A DNA stretch of 64,000 bases from Pantoea sp. BAV 3049. GTDB lineage: Bacteria; Pseudomonadota; Gammaproteobacteria; Enterobacterales; Enterobacteriaceae. Shown piece by piece: positions 1-7,457 of this stretch. The stretch is taken from positions 3,510,168 to 3,574,167 of the forward strand of contig NZ_WHOY01000031.1 in NCBI RefSeq assembly GCF_009765445.1. The letters run 5' to 3'. The notes beneath the pieces were generated by a model that saw nothing but the letters and a program-made list of their open reading frames with translations, was not told where the DNA came from and did no database searches. The translations under genes were made by a program, and so were the position numbers. Positions within the stretch are counted from its first letter, which is position 1; each line of letters opens with the position of its first letter.

Positions 1-84
1 CTACGTGCCCTATTCATGGCAGGGAATAACAGTCAACAGAGAGCAGCTAATCAGGCTGGTCAGGAAATATTATCTGGAGGGGAA

Positions 85-309
85 ATGAGTAAAGAAACAG
101 GTGGCCAGGCATTCCCGAGACAGCAATGGGAATACGATGGGCAGAATAACGTTCTGCAATATCAGGAAGAAGGCATGACACTGCGCGATTACTTTGCGGC
201 CAAGGCTATGCAGGGGGATCTATCTAAAGATGGTGGATTTGAGACTCCATCAAGAATAGCCAAATATGCATATGAAATCGCCGACGCAATGCTCGAAGCC
301 CGTAAATAA
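85..309 (+). CDS. Small phage protein, unknown function
   Basis: A 74-residue protein beginning MSKETGGQAFP. An upstream in-frame ATG at 16 exists, but the strong GGAGGGG ribosome site at 75-81 fits the start at 85. The core (MTLRDYFAAKAMQ, then a helix ending AYEIADAMLEARK) is typical of a small accessory protein common in early regions of enterobacterial prophages. I know of no function. The next gene repeats the same C-terminal pattern (AFAIADAM), so the two may be related or be consecutive duplicates. Confidence 0.7.
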   Translation: MSKETGGQAFPRQQWEYDGQNNVLQYQEEGMTLRDYFAAKAMQGDLSKDGGFETPSRIAKYAYEIADAMLEARK

Positions 310-326
310 CCCTGTAAGGAGAGAAG

Positions 327-542
327 ATGGAAGTAGAAATATACGCTTTGGCTGCCATGCAAGCCCTTATTAGTTCAGGTCTCAATACTGACGCCTGGGA
401 TAACTATGAAGATTTGGCTCAGAGCGCATTTGCTATCGCAGATGCAATGAAGAAGGTTGAAGAAGATCGAAAAAAGATTGAAGACGAAAATGACAGTAAA
501 GCGCTCGATGAGGCATTAGCAAACCCCATTATTTACCCCTGA
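327..542 (+). CDS. Small phage protein, unknown function
   Basis: A 71-residue acidic protein 17 bases after the previous gene, with AGGAGAG just before the ATG. It shares the helix pattern (AxSAFAIADAMKK) with its upstream neighbour and has a charged, coiled-coil-like segment (KKVEEDRKKIEDEN) at about residues 41-54. Function is not recognised. It is followed by a hairpin (554-576) and a terminator (609-634), so it is probably the last gene of its transcript. Confidence 0.6.
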   Translation: MEVEIYALAAMQALISSGLNTDAWDNYEDLAQSAFAIADAMKKVEEDRKKIEDENDSKALDEALANPIIYP

Positions 543-608
543 GTGACATCGCAGAGCTGATTCACTGATTCAGCTCGACGATGTTACCCATCATCCACTG
601 ACCTATTT

Positions 609-634
609 GCCCACCCTGTGTGATGGGCTTTTTT
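609..634 (+). terminator. Rho-independent terminator in the phage region
   Basis: GCCCA (609-613) pairs with TGGGC (624-628), followed by a run of six T. A second inverted repeat (GAGCTGA at 554-560 with TCAGCTC at 570-576) lies just upstream. It separates the two small genes before it from the recT group after it. Confidence 0.6.
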
Positions 635-663
635 ATGCAACCAACAAATTAACGGAGCAACCC

Positions 664-834
664 ATGCCAACTTATGCAATGGCTGGGGCGGCATGCGGTC
701 GCCCTTTCCACGCTATCAACAGCATCCAATTTCACCGCTCAAACATTCTCACCAGTGCCAGCTTTACCCCACCACCGCGTAAGAGCTGGCTGGATAAGTT
801 GGTCGAATTTCTCAGAAGTGAGGGCCGACCATGA
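664..834 (+). CDS. Small phage protein, unknown function
   Basis: A 56-residue protein starting MPTYAMAGAACG. A longer reading from 607 has no ribosome site, whereas GGAG at 653-656 precedes the ATG at 664 by 7 bases. The stop overlaps the next start by four bases (ATGA), which suggests translational coupling. The basic C-terminal part (KSWLDKLVEFLRSEG) may be a short helix. Function unknown. Confidence 0.5.
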   Translation: MPTYAMAGAACGRPFHAINSIQFHRSNILTSASFTPPPRKSWLDKLVEFLRSEGRP

Positions 835-1145
835 GGCTCACATTCAAAGACCGGCAGGAAATAGAAGCCATCATCAAAGGATTTGGAGAGGCAGAACACG
901 AGCAGATTCGCCAACTGGTAGAGCAGCAGGTCGAATCGCAAAAGCATAACCCCATTGAAGCCGCCATGACGCTTTTCTTTGCCAAGCAAGGCGATGACAT
1001 GGATATGGTCGGACGCGCTCAGGATGATTGTGATGCTCAGGAAATGGCGCATAAATTTCTGTGGGATTATGTGACCAAAATCGAAGAGCAGCGCCTGGGC
1101 GAATCAATCTGGAAAGCACGGCATTCATACAGGGAGGTGGCGTGA
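831..1145 (+). CDS. Phage protein upstream of recT, unknown function
   Basis: A 104-residue, mostly helical, charged protein. It starts in an ATGA overlap with the gene before it, and its final base is the A of the recT ATG, so the three genes form one translational unit. No domain is recognised. The position directly before recT suggests a role in phage recombination or replication, but that is inference from context only. Confidence 0.65.
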   Translation: MRLTFKDRQEIEAIIKGFGEAEHEQIRQLVEQQVESQKHNPIEAAMTLFFAKQGDDMDMVGRAQDDCDAQEMAHKFLWDYVTKIEEQRLGESIWKARHSYREVA

Positions 1146-2038
1146 TGAGCATGAGCATTGTTGAGTTCGTGAAAAAACAGGAACCGCTGTTTGTTGGGGC
1201 TGTTACAGACCAATCAGTGGTGTGGGCCAAGGAAAGCCAGTTTGCCATTCAGCTGTTCCAGAAAAATGACTTTCTGGCTAAGACGGCTATGTCGAATCCG
1301 GTCAGCGCTCAGAACGCCATTGTTAACGTAGCCGCTGTGGGCATCACCTTGAACCCCGCGAGCAAACTTGCCTATCTGGTGCCACGCGATGGCATGGTCT
1401 GCCTCGACATCAGCTACATGGGGCTTCTTCATCTGGCTCAGTCTGCCGGGTCAATCCTTTGGGGTCAGTGCAAGCTCGTTTATTCCAACGACACCTACGA
1501 ATCGAATGGACTCGATACCGCCCCTACCCACAAGTACAACGCATTCGGCGACCGTGGCTTGGTTGTTGGTGGCTATTGCACGGTTAAAACGCCGGGTGGT
1601 GATTATCTCACGGAAGAAATGAGCCTTACGGAAATCAAAGCAACGGAAGCAACCAGTAAGGCCAAGAATGGCCCATGGAAGAACTTCTGGGAAGAGATGG
1701 CAAGGAAGACCATCGTTAAGCGGGCAAGCAAATACTGGCCTCGCGCAGAGCGTCTGGATAACGCCATTCACGTTATCAATGAAGATGAAGGGATTCACGT
1801 TGAGCCAGTGATGGCGCACGTTCCCGAAGAGAAACTGGTAGAGGATGAAGCCCAGCGCAAGCTGAAATTTGAAACTGAGCTGGCTGAGCTTTGCGACAAG
1901 ATGTCGCTGGCTGAAGGCATGAACGAGCTGAAGGTTTTATTCCAGCAGGCTTACAAAATGACTTCCGGCTTACCGGTTCAGAAAAACGTCCAGGCGATTT
2001 ATGCCGAGGCCAAAGGAAAACTGGAGGTGACACAATGA
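1145..2038 (+). CDS. recT: RecT-family single-strand annealing protein
   Basis: A 297-residue protein with the RecT-family core: QFAIQLFQKNDFL near residue 30, then the AVGITLNPASKLAYLVPR segment that is the most conserved part of the family, then the LDISYMGLLHLAQ stretch. RecT proteins bind single-stranded DNA and anneal complementary strands during phage recombination, usually with a 5'-3' exonuclease partner. No RecE-like or lambda-exonuclease-like gene is visible; the gene after it is a Gp157-like protein. The start at 1145 follows GGAGG at 1134-1138. The stop overlaps the next gene by four bases. Confidence 0.92.
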   Translation: MSMSIVEFVKKQEPLFVGAVTDQSVVWAKESQFAIQLFQKNDFLAKTAMSNPVSAQNAIVNVAAVGITLNPASKLAYLVPRDGMVCLDISYMGLLHLAQSAGSILWGQCKLVYSNDTYESNGLDTAPTHKYNAFGDRGLVVGGYCTVKTPGGDYLTEEMSLTEIKATEATSKAKNGPWKNFWEEMARKTIVKRASKYWPRAERLDNAIHVINEDEGIHVEPVMAHVPEEKLVEDEAQRKLKFETELAELCDKMSLAEGMNELKVLFQQAYKMTSGLPVQKNVQAIYAEAKGKLEVTQ

Positions 2039-2517
2039 GCGCTCTGTACCAGATTGCGAACGAATATGCCCAACTCGTGGCTGAAGACTTCGACCCTGAG
2101 TTTATTGCAGACACGCTGGAAGGAATTTCTGGCGAGTTCAGCGCCAAGGTAGAGCAACTGCTCTCCATCTGCAAAAACCAGTCAGCCTATTCTGAAGCCC
2201 TGAAAGAAGAATCCCGAAAATTTGCCGAACGTGCCAAGAACGAAGATAACCGGGTCGCGAGCATAAAAAATTACATCGCTCAGTCATTAGAAAGCGCTGG
2301 GCTTAAAACGGTGAAAGCAGGATTGCAGCAGGTCACGCTACGCGCCCCTTCGAAGTCTGTCGAAATCACCGACGCCGGTTCAATCCCGTCCGAATTCGTG
2401 GAATACGAAACAACAATCAAGCCTGACAAGTTGGCTATCAAGAAGCAACTGGAGGCTGGAATAGCAATACCCGGCGCTCAGATAAAACTCGGCAAGCCCT
2501 CCCTCCTTATCAAATAA
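2035..2517 (+). CDS. Siphovirus Gp157-like protein
   Basis: A 160-residue protein with the Gp157 family layout: an N-terminal helical, coiled-coil-rich half (residues about 1-90), then a C-terminal half with SLESAGLKTVKAGLQQVTLR and a final IKLGKPSLLIK. The family is best known from streptococcal phages, where it was linked to phage resistance; in prophages it usually sits beside recT or other recombination genes, as here (ATGA overlap with recT). The molecular function is unsettled. Confidence 0.8.
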   Translation: MSALYQIANEYAQLVAEDFDPEFIADTLEGISGEFSAKVEQLLSICKNQSAYSEALKEESRKFAERAKNEDNRVASIKNYIAQSLESAGLKTVKAGLQQVTLRAPSKSVEITDAGSIPSEFVEYETTIKPDKLAIKKQLEAGIAIPGAQIKLGKPSLLIK

Positions 2518-2559
2518 CCCTCCCCGGCCAGCCCGTCTGGCCCCTACCGGAGCTACAAA

Positions 2560-3268
2560 ATGGACAAATACTACGTATCAGGTGTTAAAGCCGACGCTGA
2601 AGGTAACTGTGAAATAGGCGCTGATAATGAGGCGCATTTTTTTACTCTGTATGAGCGGAATGAAACAGGTGAAAGTCAGGCAATTGAAGATTTAAATAGT
2701 CGCGCTGACGCTGAAAAACTAATGGCTGTTTACGTTGAGCGCGACGCCCTCCAGCAGCAGGTGAACTCCCTTTCTGAAAGAGCCGAGCGGCTGAACGGTA
2801 TGTTCAATAATGCGTTGGAAGAAAGCGCCCGTTTACAGCAGCAGGTGAACGCGCTGGCGGCTGAGGGAGCAGAAGCCTGTTGCATGGCGAGCACATTGCC
2901 ACTACATGGATGGCACCGACGCTGGGGTTCAGTATTACGATGACGCGGGACTACTGGGGTTGAGAGAACCGCTTTATTGCCAGCCAGTACCGCCCGCCCC
3001 GGTTGCTGTGCCGGATGAGATGAGTTATTCCGATGCGGTTAATTTTGTACTCATAAACGGAATGTCATGTGAGGACAGGCCAACGTTAGCAATGAGGGTA
3101 TGGAACGCCTGCCGCGCCGGAGTGCTGCGCCTCAACAGCGGGAGTAAGCCGTTTGTTGTGAAGCGCCCGGTAACAAAATGCATCGGCTGGGTGAAAGACG
3201 CTATCCATGAACATGATGAAAAATGGTCAGCGGCAGTTAAGGAAGCTGGCGGGGAGATTGCAGAATGA
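2560..3268 (+). pseudogene. Frameshifted phage accessory gene (Ea22-like)
   Basis: The first frame (2560-about 2875) encodes an N-terminal domain with coiled coil (DALQQQVNSLSERAERL, LQQQVNALAAEGAE). In the original frame it then runs into a nonsense tail ending at 2943. Shifting by one base at about 2874-2877 restores EPVAWRAHCHYMDGTDAG and continues in frame through PLYCQPVPPAPV to the stop at 3268. The AEGAE/PVAWR junction is a common motif of lambdoid accessory proteins, so this is most simply one 235-residue gene broken by a one-base insertion. A sequencing error would look the same. Confidence 0.75.
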
Positions 3269-3648
3269 CGAATGAAGAACGGCTGGAGCTGATTGAACTT
3301 GCGGAGCATGTCACTCGCACTGCACCAGAAAATACAGGATTACCGGCACTGGCCCGCATCGCCCTAGCCTCGCTGCAGGCTGAGATTCACAGCTACACGT
3401 TTGAAGATGACCCGCAGCCGCTGTACACAGCCCCGCCAGCGCCGGCACAGAAATGGATTAAGTGCAGTGACGAGCTGCCTCAGTTTGAGGGTGAGTACAT
3501 TGTTTATGAAACGCTCAATAACCGCGTGGCGCATGACTATTGGATGGAGCCAGAACCAGCTGAGGGTTTTTGGAATCACTATGATACGAGCGTAACGCAC
3601 TGGATGCCTCTGCCAGCAGCGCCGGAGCCGGGAGGTGATCATGGCTAA
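3265..3648 (+). CDS. DUF551-containing phage protein
   Basis: A 127-residue protein whose C-terminal half (from about residue 63) matches the DUF551 pattern: WIKCSDELPQ, then EYIVYETLN, ending VTHWMPLPAAPE. The N-terminal 50 residues are helical and variable, as is usual for these mosaic phage proteins. The start overlaps the stop of the broken upstream gene by four bases. DUF551 proteins are common in early regions of lambdoid phages; no function is established. Confidence 0.8.
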   Translation: MTNEERLELIELAEHVTRTAPENTGLPALARIALASLQAEIHSYTFEDDPQPLYTAPPAPAQKWIKCSDELPQFEGEYIVYETLNNRVAHDYWMEPEPAEGFWNHYDTSVTHWMPLPAAPEPGGDHG

Positions 3649-3685
3649 ATCCCCCGCAGAACGCAAAGCCAAACTGAGTCGCTGA
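3641..3685 (+). pseudogene. 14-codon remnant of a small phage gene
   Basis: ATG at 3641 sits 6 bases behind a GGAGG and encodes MAKSPAERKAKLSR followed by TGA. The first dozen residues look like the beginning of a known class of small basic phage proteins that are normally several times longer. Together with the terminator that overlaps its stop, this suggests the rest was deleted. It could also be a real short leader peptide. Confidence 0.35.
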
Positions 3686-3698
3686 AGCGGCTTTTTTT
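3676..3698 (+). terminator. Rho-independent terminator
   Basis: A short stem AGTCGC/GCGGCT with a TGAA loop is followed directly by seven T. It overlaps the stop of the 14-codon remnant and ends the transcript of the DUF551 gene. Confidence 0.6.
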
Positions 3699-3723
3699 AT
3701 GCCAAGAATTCGGAGTAACCAGT

Positions 3724-3993
3724 ATGCAAATAGACATCGGCACCAAATATGTGCTCACGGCTGACCAGTATCAGTACATTCTCCGTGAGCGTGAAATCAT
3801 CAAGGAAGGTGAGAAGAAGGGTTACGAGTATCTGTCACTGGTCGGCTATTTCCCAAAAATCATCCAGGCAATCAGTGCACTAATTCATCTCGATGTGCAG
3901 CTATCCGAGGTGCAATCACTTCAGGCCATGCAGCAGCATATTGAGCGTGTAGCGTTGCAGTGTGAGAAAGCATTTTCGGAGGTTTCAGTATGA
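3724..3993 (+). CDS. DUF5405-like phage protein
   Basis: An 89-residue protein with the pattern MQIDIGTKYVLTAD, a KKGYEYLSLVGYFPKI middle, and a C-terminal helix ending ALQCEKAFSEV. This resembles the DUF5405 family of P2- and lambda-like phages; the assignment is from memory of the family layout. Its stop overlaps the next start by four bases. Function unknown. Confidence 0.6.
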   Translation: MQIDIGTKYVLTADQYQYILREREIIKEGEKKGYEYLSLVGYFPKIIQAISALIHLDVQLSEVQSLQAMQQHIERVALQCEKAFSEVSV

Positions 3994-4205
3994 CCACTTT
4001 CGCAGACCCAGTAGACGAAGCTGCAGCACTTCAGCAGCAGATGATTGATAACGCCCTGGCTAACAGGAAGAGGCCCAACATGACCTTCACCGGTGAATGC
4101 CATTACTGCAAAGAGTCAATCGACAGCGGCCACTTCTGTGATGCTTATTGCAGGAAAGATCATGAAGATATGGTGTGGGCTGAAAGTCAGAGGAGATTGT
4201 CATGA
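3990..4205 (+). CDS. Small zinc-finger phage protein (DksA/TraR-like or DUF2116-like)
   Basis: A 71-residue protein with two Cys pairs, CHYC (about residues 37-40) and CDAYC (about 50-54), spaced like a treble-clef zinc finger. The N-terminal helix (DEAAALQQQMIDNALAN) resembles phage-borne DksA/TraR-type proteins. It overlaps both neighbours by four bases. A role in modulating host RNA polymerase is possible by family analogy only. Confidence 0.6.
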   Translation: MTTFADPVDEAAALQQQMIDNALANRKRPNMTFTGECHYCKESIDSGHFCDAYCRKDHEDMVWAESQRRLS

Positions 4206-4558
4206 GCACTGAATGGGATGGTGTGGCTCGCCCACCAGTTGGAGTCACGTGTGAGTACCTTCTCGGTGGAGAAAATGAATGGATGGTGGTAACTGTCATC
4301 GCTATATCCGAAAGGCCCGGAGGGCAGTTTACGGATTACTGGTTGAGGAATGAACGAGGTAAAAATGTGGTGGTTGGAAACCCTTATCGATTCCGTCCAA
4401 TCCGCAATGAAGCTGAACGCAGAAGAGAGTCTCAAGTTGAGGCGATCTCACAGGTTTTAGAATACAGAGATGGTTGCTCGGCAAAGCCATTAGCTGGCTG
4501 GATAATTGACGCCATAGCGGCCGGAAAAATCCCTGGAGTTAAACTGGAGGATTCATGA
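4202..4558 (+). CDS. Phage protein, unknown function
   Basis: A 118-residue protein of a type common in lambdoid prophages: an N-terminal beta-rich domain (WDGVARPPVGVTCEYLLGG, then FRPIRNEAERRR) and a C-terminal helical part ending LAGWIIDAIAAGKIPGV. No function is known to me. The start and stop overlap the neighbouring genes by four bases, so it belongs to one compact transcription unit running from 3724 to 5255. Confidence 0.65.
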   Translation: MSTEWDGVARPPVGVTCEYLLGGENEWMVVTVIAISERPGGQFTDYWLRNERGKNVVVGNPYRFRPIRNEAERRRESQVEAISQVLEYRDGCSAKPLAGWIIDAIAAGKIPGVKLEDS

Positions 4559-4734
4559 AGCCGGTAACAGCAGAGACCGTTGGGGCAGAGATTGAGCGAT
4601 TAGTAAAATGTGAAACTCTGTCCATGCGAGAGACGTTCTATCTGAACTGCCTGCGTAACTTAATGGGTGCAATGAGCAATGACACCACAAACGGAAAACG
4701 CACTCCGCGCCGTGGCCCGAAAGTGCAGAGCTGA
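4555..4734 (+). CDS. Small phage protein, 59 residues
   Basis: ATG at 4555 overlaps the preceding stop (ATGA). The frame runs 59 codons, beginning MKPVTAETVGAEIERLV and ending PRRGPKVQS before TGA at 4732-4734. The first 40 residues predict two helices; the tail is basic. Its last 56 bases overlap the next gene in another frame. The position in the coupled chain supports it; function unknown. Confidence 0.5.
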   Translation: MKPVTAETVGAEIERLVKCETLSMRETFYLNCLRNLMGAMSNDTTNGKRTPRRGPKVQS

Positions 4735-4900
4735 AATACTCACTGCAATAAAAGGCAAACCCAAATCCGAGCACGACCACATAACCACCCTTCTGTTAGA
4801 CAAATACACAAAACTGATCACCGCGCTGCCGCCTGGCAAGTTCACCGCAAAACGGTGGCTGACGTATTACGTGCGCGTGGTGGATAAGGAGATTAAATGA
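4679..4900 (+). CDS. Small phage protein, unknown function
   Basis: A 73-residue basic protein (MTPQTENALRAVARKCRAEIL at the N-terminus, KRWLTYYVRVVDKEIK at the C-terminus) that starts inside the previous gene and overlaps the next by four bases. The helical, basic make-up would suit nucleic-acid binding, but nothing specific is recognised. Confidence 0.6.
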   Translation: MTPQTENALRAVARKCRAEILTAIKGKPKSEHDHITTLLLDKYTKLITALPPGKFTAKRWLTYYVRVVDKEIK

Positions 4901-5190
4901 GCGATTATCAATGCTGTCGCTGCAAAAAAATACTCGATGGTTACAACTCTTATGAATACCGAGGATTTGTGTCATGCGAGGAACATTTCGATGAAGTCAT
5001 TAAGCTAGTCGATGCGAAAAGATCAGATTTAATTGAACGCGAGAACGCGAAGATTTCTCCTTTAAAAGGTTTAGATATCAGCCCTGATAGCGTGGTAGGG
5101 AGAATGAACCGCAGGCTGTTATCTGGAGCTATCGAGGTAGCAAGTAAAGAACATCCTATCGAGAAAGAGTACAGAACAGGGAAACTATGA
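4897..5190 (+). CDS. Small phage protein with a zinc-binding N-terminus
   Basis: A 97-residue protein. CCRCKK at residues 5-10 and CEEHF at about 27-31 give a Cys-x2-Cys/Cys-x2-His arrangement that could bind one zinc. The rest is charged and helical. It overlaps neighbours on both sides by four bases (ATGA). Function unknown. Confidence 0.6.
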   Translation: MSDYQCCRCKKILDGYNSYEYRGFVSCEEHFDEVIKLVDAKRSDLIERENAKISPLKGLDISPDSVVGRMNRRLLSGAIEVASKEHPIEKEYRTGKL

Positions 5191-5255
5191 TCACCGCACC
5201 TGAAATCCTAATCGCAACAGCATTCGCAATCATCATATGGGCGCTACTCGCCTGA
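5187..5255 (+). CDS. 22-residue single-pass membrane peptide
   Basis: ATG at 5187 overlaps the preceding stop (ATGA) and encodes MITAPEILIATAFAIIIWALLA, almost entirely one hydrophobic helix. Small hydrophobic peptides of this sort occur next to xis/int in some lambdoid prophages. It is supported by position and coupling, not by any family I can name. Confidence 0.45.
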   Translation: MITAPEILIATAFAIIIWALLA

Positions 5256-5271
5256 ACTAACAGAGGTCAAT

Positions 5272-5517
5272 ATGCCATTAATTCCATTACGCGAATGGGG
5301 CGACCGCCTGCCCGTTCCGCCATCTACAGAAACACTCAGGCGCTGGCACAGGGACAGCAAAATCTATCCGCCTTCTTCATCAGATGGATACCGGATCATG
5401 GTAGAGGAAACGGCTGTAAAAATTAATCCGACCAAACCCGAAAATGCACTTGCCACCCCGGCAAAGTGTTCATTAACTTCAAGGATAAAACATGGCCGCA
5501 CGGAGAAGAAGCCATAA
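5272..5517 (+). CDS. xis: Excisionase (lambda Xis-like)
   Basis: An 81-residue basic protein. The N-terminal winged-helix pattern, LREWGDRLPVPPSTETLRRW followed by IYPPSSSDGYRIMVEETAVKI, is that of lambda Xis, where the winged helix binds and bends attachment-site DNA so that Int runs the excision reaction. It overlaps the start of the integrase gene by 26 bases, as xis and int do in lambda. Confidence 0.85.
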   Translation: MPLIPLREWGDRLPVPPSTETLRRWHRDSKIYPPSSSDGYRIMVEETAVKINPTKPENALATPAKCSLTSRIKHGRTEKKP

Positions 5518-6562
5518 GACGCGCGACCTCCCACCCAACCTGTATGTAAGAAATGACGGCTATTACAGTTTCCGAGACCCACGGACGGGCAAGGAATACG
5601 GCTTGGGGAGAGACAAGCGGGTTGCAGTAAATCAAGCGATTGAAGCAAATATGTCAATGTTAGCTGCTTCAACTGTAAGCCTGGTAGATCGCATTAATGC
5701 CCCGGAAGAAACTACATTTTCAGAATGGTGCCAAACATATCAGTCCATTATTGAGAAAAGGAATCTTGGCATCAGCACATTGCGAAATTATCAGGCATGG
5801 CTGACAGCAGCACAATCTGATTTGGGTCATATAGCGATAAACAGAATTCAGACGAGTGATGTTGCAAAGCACTTGAGGGGGTATACAGAACGAGGGGTTG
5901 ATGCATCGGCAAAGCTTGCCAGATCGCTGCTGATGGATGTTTTCAGGGAGGCAATGGCAGAAGGAGTTTCTACGGGGAATCCCGTTGCAGCAACAAAACC
6001 ACCACGGTTCAAGATTGGGAGGGCACGTCTAACATGCGCTGATTTCATGGCTATAAGAGATGCTTCCAGCTGCATGCCGCCATGGGTTCAGCTCGGTATG
6101 GACTTGGCACTGCTCACCGCCCAAAGGATGGGTGATGTACGAAACATCAGGTGGGCCAATGTTCACGACAGCTACGCCTGGGTTGAGCAAATAAAGACCG
6201 GTGCAAAGGTGTGCATACCACTGAATATAAGCCTGGACATCATTGACACCGATCTTGAGACTGTTATCCTTCGCTGCCACGATTTTTATAGCAATGCTGA
6301 TACAACTATTGCCTCATCAAAAATGCTTACACTAAGCGAAAAGATGTTGACAAAATACTTCGCTAAAGCCCGTGAAGCGACTGGACTTAAGTGGGACAAT
6401 GACCCGCCGACATTTCATGAAATCAGAAGTCTTTCAGCACGACTTTATACAGAGAAGTATGGCGATAGCTTTGCTCAAAAACTGCTGGGACATAAATCAG
6501 CAGAGATGACAGCACGGTACACAGACCCGCGTGGGTCAACATGGTCAATGATATCGGTTTGA
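5492..6562 (+). CDS. int: Lambda-type tyrosine recombinase (integrase)
   Basis: A 356-residue protein, the same length as lambda Int and alike throughout. It has an N-terminal arm-binding domain (RRSHKTRDLPPNLYVRNDGYY), a core-binding domain, and a catalytic domain with the first Arg in TAQRMGDVRNIRW, the His-x2-Arg motif in FHEIRSLSARLY, LLGHKS, and the nucleophile Tyr in the final ARYTDPRG. Lambda Int carries out site-specific integration and excision at attL/attR. The start at 5492 lies inside xis. The right attachment site should lie between this stop and rsfS, but its core cannot be defined without the left end. Confidence 0.95.
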   Translation: MAARRRSHKTRDLPPNLYVRNDGYYSFRDPRTGKEYGLGRDKRVAVNQAIEANMSMLAASTVSLVDRINAPEETTFSEWCQTYQSIIEKRNLGISTLRNYQAWLTAAQSDLGHIAINRIQTSDVAKHLRGYTERGVDASAKLARSLLMDVFREAMAEGVSTGNPVAATKPPRFKIGRARLTCADFMAIRDASSCMPPWVQLGMDLALLTAQRMGDVRNIRWANVHDSYAWVEQIKTGAKVCIPLNISLDIIDTDLETVILRCHDFYSNADTTIASSKMLTLSEKMLTKYFAKAREATGLKWDNDPPTFHEIRSLSARLYTEKYGDSFAQKLLGHKSAEMTARYTDPRGSTWSMISV

Positions 6563-6634
6563 ATGAATATAGAATGATTTTGAACTGCAAGTTATATATC
6601 TTTGATATCTAATACAAAATAAAGGGGGAACCTT

Positions 6635-6952
6635 TTGCAAGGTCAAGCACTCCAAGACTTCGTCATTGATAAAATCGACGATCTGAAAGGCCAGGATATT
6701 GTTTCTGTTAACGTTCAGGGCAAATCCAGCATCACCGACTGCATGATTATCTGCACCGGTACCTCAACGCGCCACGTGGCGTCTATCGCCGATCACGTGG
6801 TGCAGGAATCCCGCGCGGCGGGAATGAAACCGCTGGGCGTCGATGGCAAAGCCACGGCGGATTGGGTGGTGGTCGATCTCGGTGACGTGATTGTGCATGT
6901 GATGCAGGAAGAGAGCCGTCAGCTCTACGAACTCGAAAAACTCTGGAGTTAA
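6635..6952 (+). CDS. rsfS: Ribosomal silencing factor RsfS
   Basis: A 105-residue protein nearly identical in pattern to E. coli RsfS, including [20 protein letters not shown], and ending YELEKLWS. RsfS binds ribosomal protein L14 (uL14) on the large subunit and blocks joining of the small subunit, lowering translation in starvation. The start is TTG, as in E. coli, behind AAGGGGGA. Three bases separate it from rlmH. The upstream neighbours expected in enterobacteria (cobC/nadD) are displaced by the prophage, so its promoter is either in the 72-base gap or in prophage DNA. Confidence 0.95.
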   Translation: MQGQALQDFVIDKIDDLKGQDIVSVNVQGKSSITDCMIICTGTSTRHVASIADHVVQESRAAGMKPLGVDGKATADWVVVDLGDVIVHVMQEESRQLYELEKLWS

Positions 6953-6955
6953 TGC

Positions 6956-7426
6956 GTGAAGTTGCAGCTGGTCGCCGTCGGCACCAAAATGCCGGATTGG
7001 GTGCAAACCGGATTTCTGGAATACCTGCGTCGTTTCCCTAAAGATATGCCGTTTGAGCTGACCGAAGTCCCGGCAGGCAAGCGTGGGAAAAATGCCGACA
7101 TTAAACGCATCCTGGAAAAAGAGGGTGAACTGATGCTGGCTGCAGTGGGCAAAGGCAACCGCATTGTGACCCTGGATATTCCGGGGCAGCCGTGGGAAAC
7201 CCCACAGCTGGCCACGCAGCTTGAACGCTGGAAACAGGATGGCCGCGATGTCAGCCTGCTGATTGGTGGGCCGGAAGGCCTTTCACCAGCCTGTAAAGCA
7301 GCGGCAGAGCAAAGCTGGTCACTCTCGGCGCTGACCCTGCCCCATCCGCTGGTTCGCGTGCTGGTCGCCGAGAGTTTGTATCGGGCATGGAGCATTACGG
7401 CGAACCATCCCTATCATCGCGAATAA
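6956..7426 (+). CDS. rlmH: 23S rRNA (pseudouridine1915-N3)-methyltransferase RlmH
   Basis: A 156-residue SPOUT-fold methyltransferase very close to E. coli RlmH. The AdoMet-binding knot region holds [13 protein letters not shown], and the protein ends [13 protein letters not shown]. RlmH methylates the pseudouridine at position 1915 of helix 69 in 23S rRNA on the assembled 70S ribosome. The start is GTG directly after rsfS, and mrdA follows 31 bases later in the same direction, the usual enterobacterial arrangement. Confidence 0.96.
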   Translation: MKLQLVAVGTKMPDWVQTGFLEYLRRFPKDMPFELTEVPAGKRGKNADIKRILEKEGELMLAAVGKGNRIVTLDIPGQPWETPQLATQLERWKQDGRDVSLLIGGPEGLSPACKAAAEQSWSLSALTLPHPLVRVLVAESLYRAWSITANHPYHRE

Positions 7427-7457
7427 CCAAGATTAACCGGACACACTTAAGCAGCGG

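Larger units (their letters stand above)
1..6562 (+). mobile_element. Left arm of a lambdoid prophage or prophage remnant (partial, runs off the left edge)
   Basis: All genes here lie on the + strand, are short and tightly packed (several ATGA overlaps), and include a RecT annealing protein, a Gp157-like protein, a DUF551 protein, an excisionase and a lambda-type integrase. That is the gene set of a lambdoid recombination/early-left region. The integrase ends only 72 bases before rsfS, a chromosomal gene normally preceded by cobC/nadD, so the right attachment site should lie between 6562 and 6635. The left end, and whether the prophage is complete, cannot be seen. One gene is frameshifted and one looks truncated, which hints at decay. 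Confidence 0.9.

Noticed and set aside
6631-6660. GGAACC before rsfS as a sixth hrp box
   Set aside because: No CCAC lies 15-16 bases downstream; the motif overlaps the rsfS ribosome site by chance.
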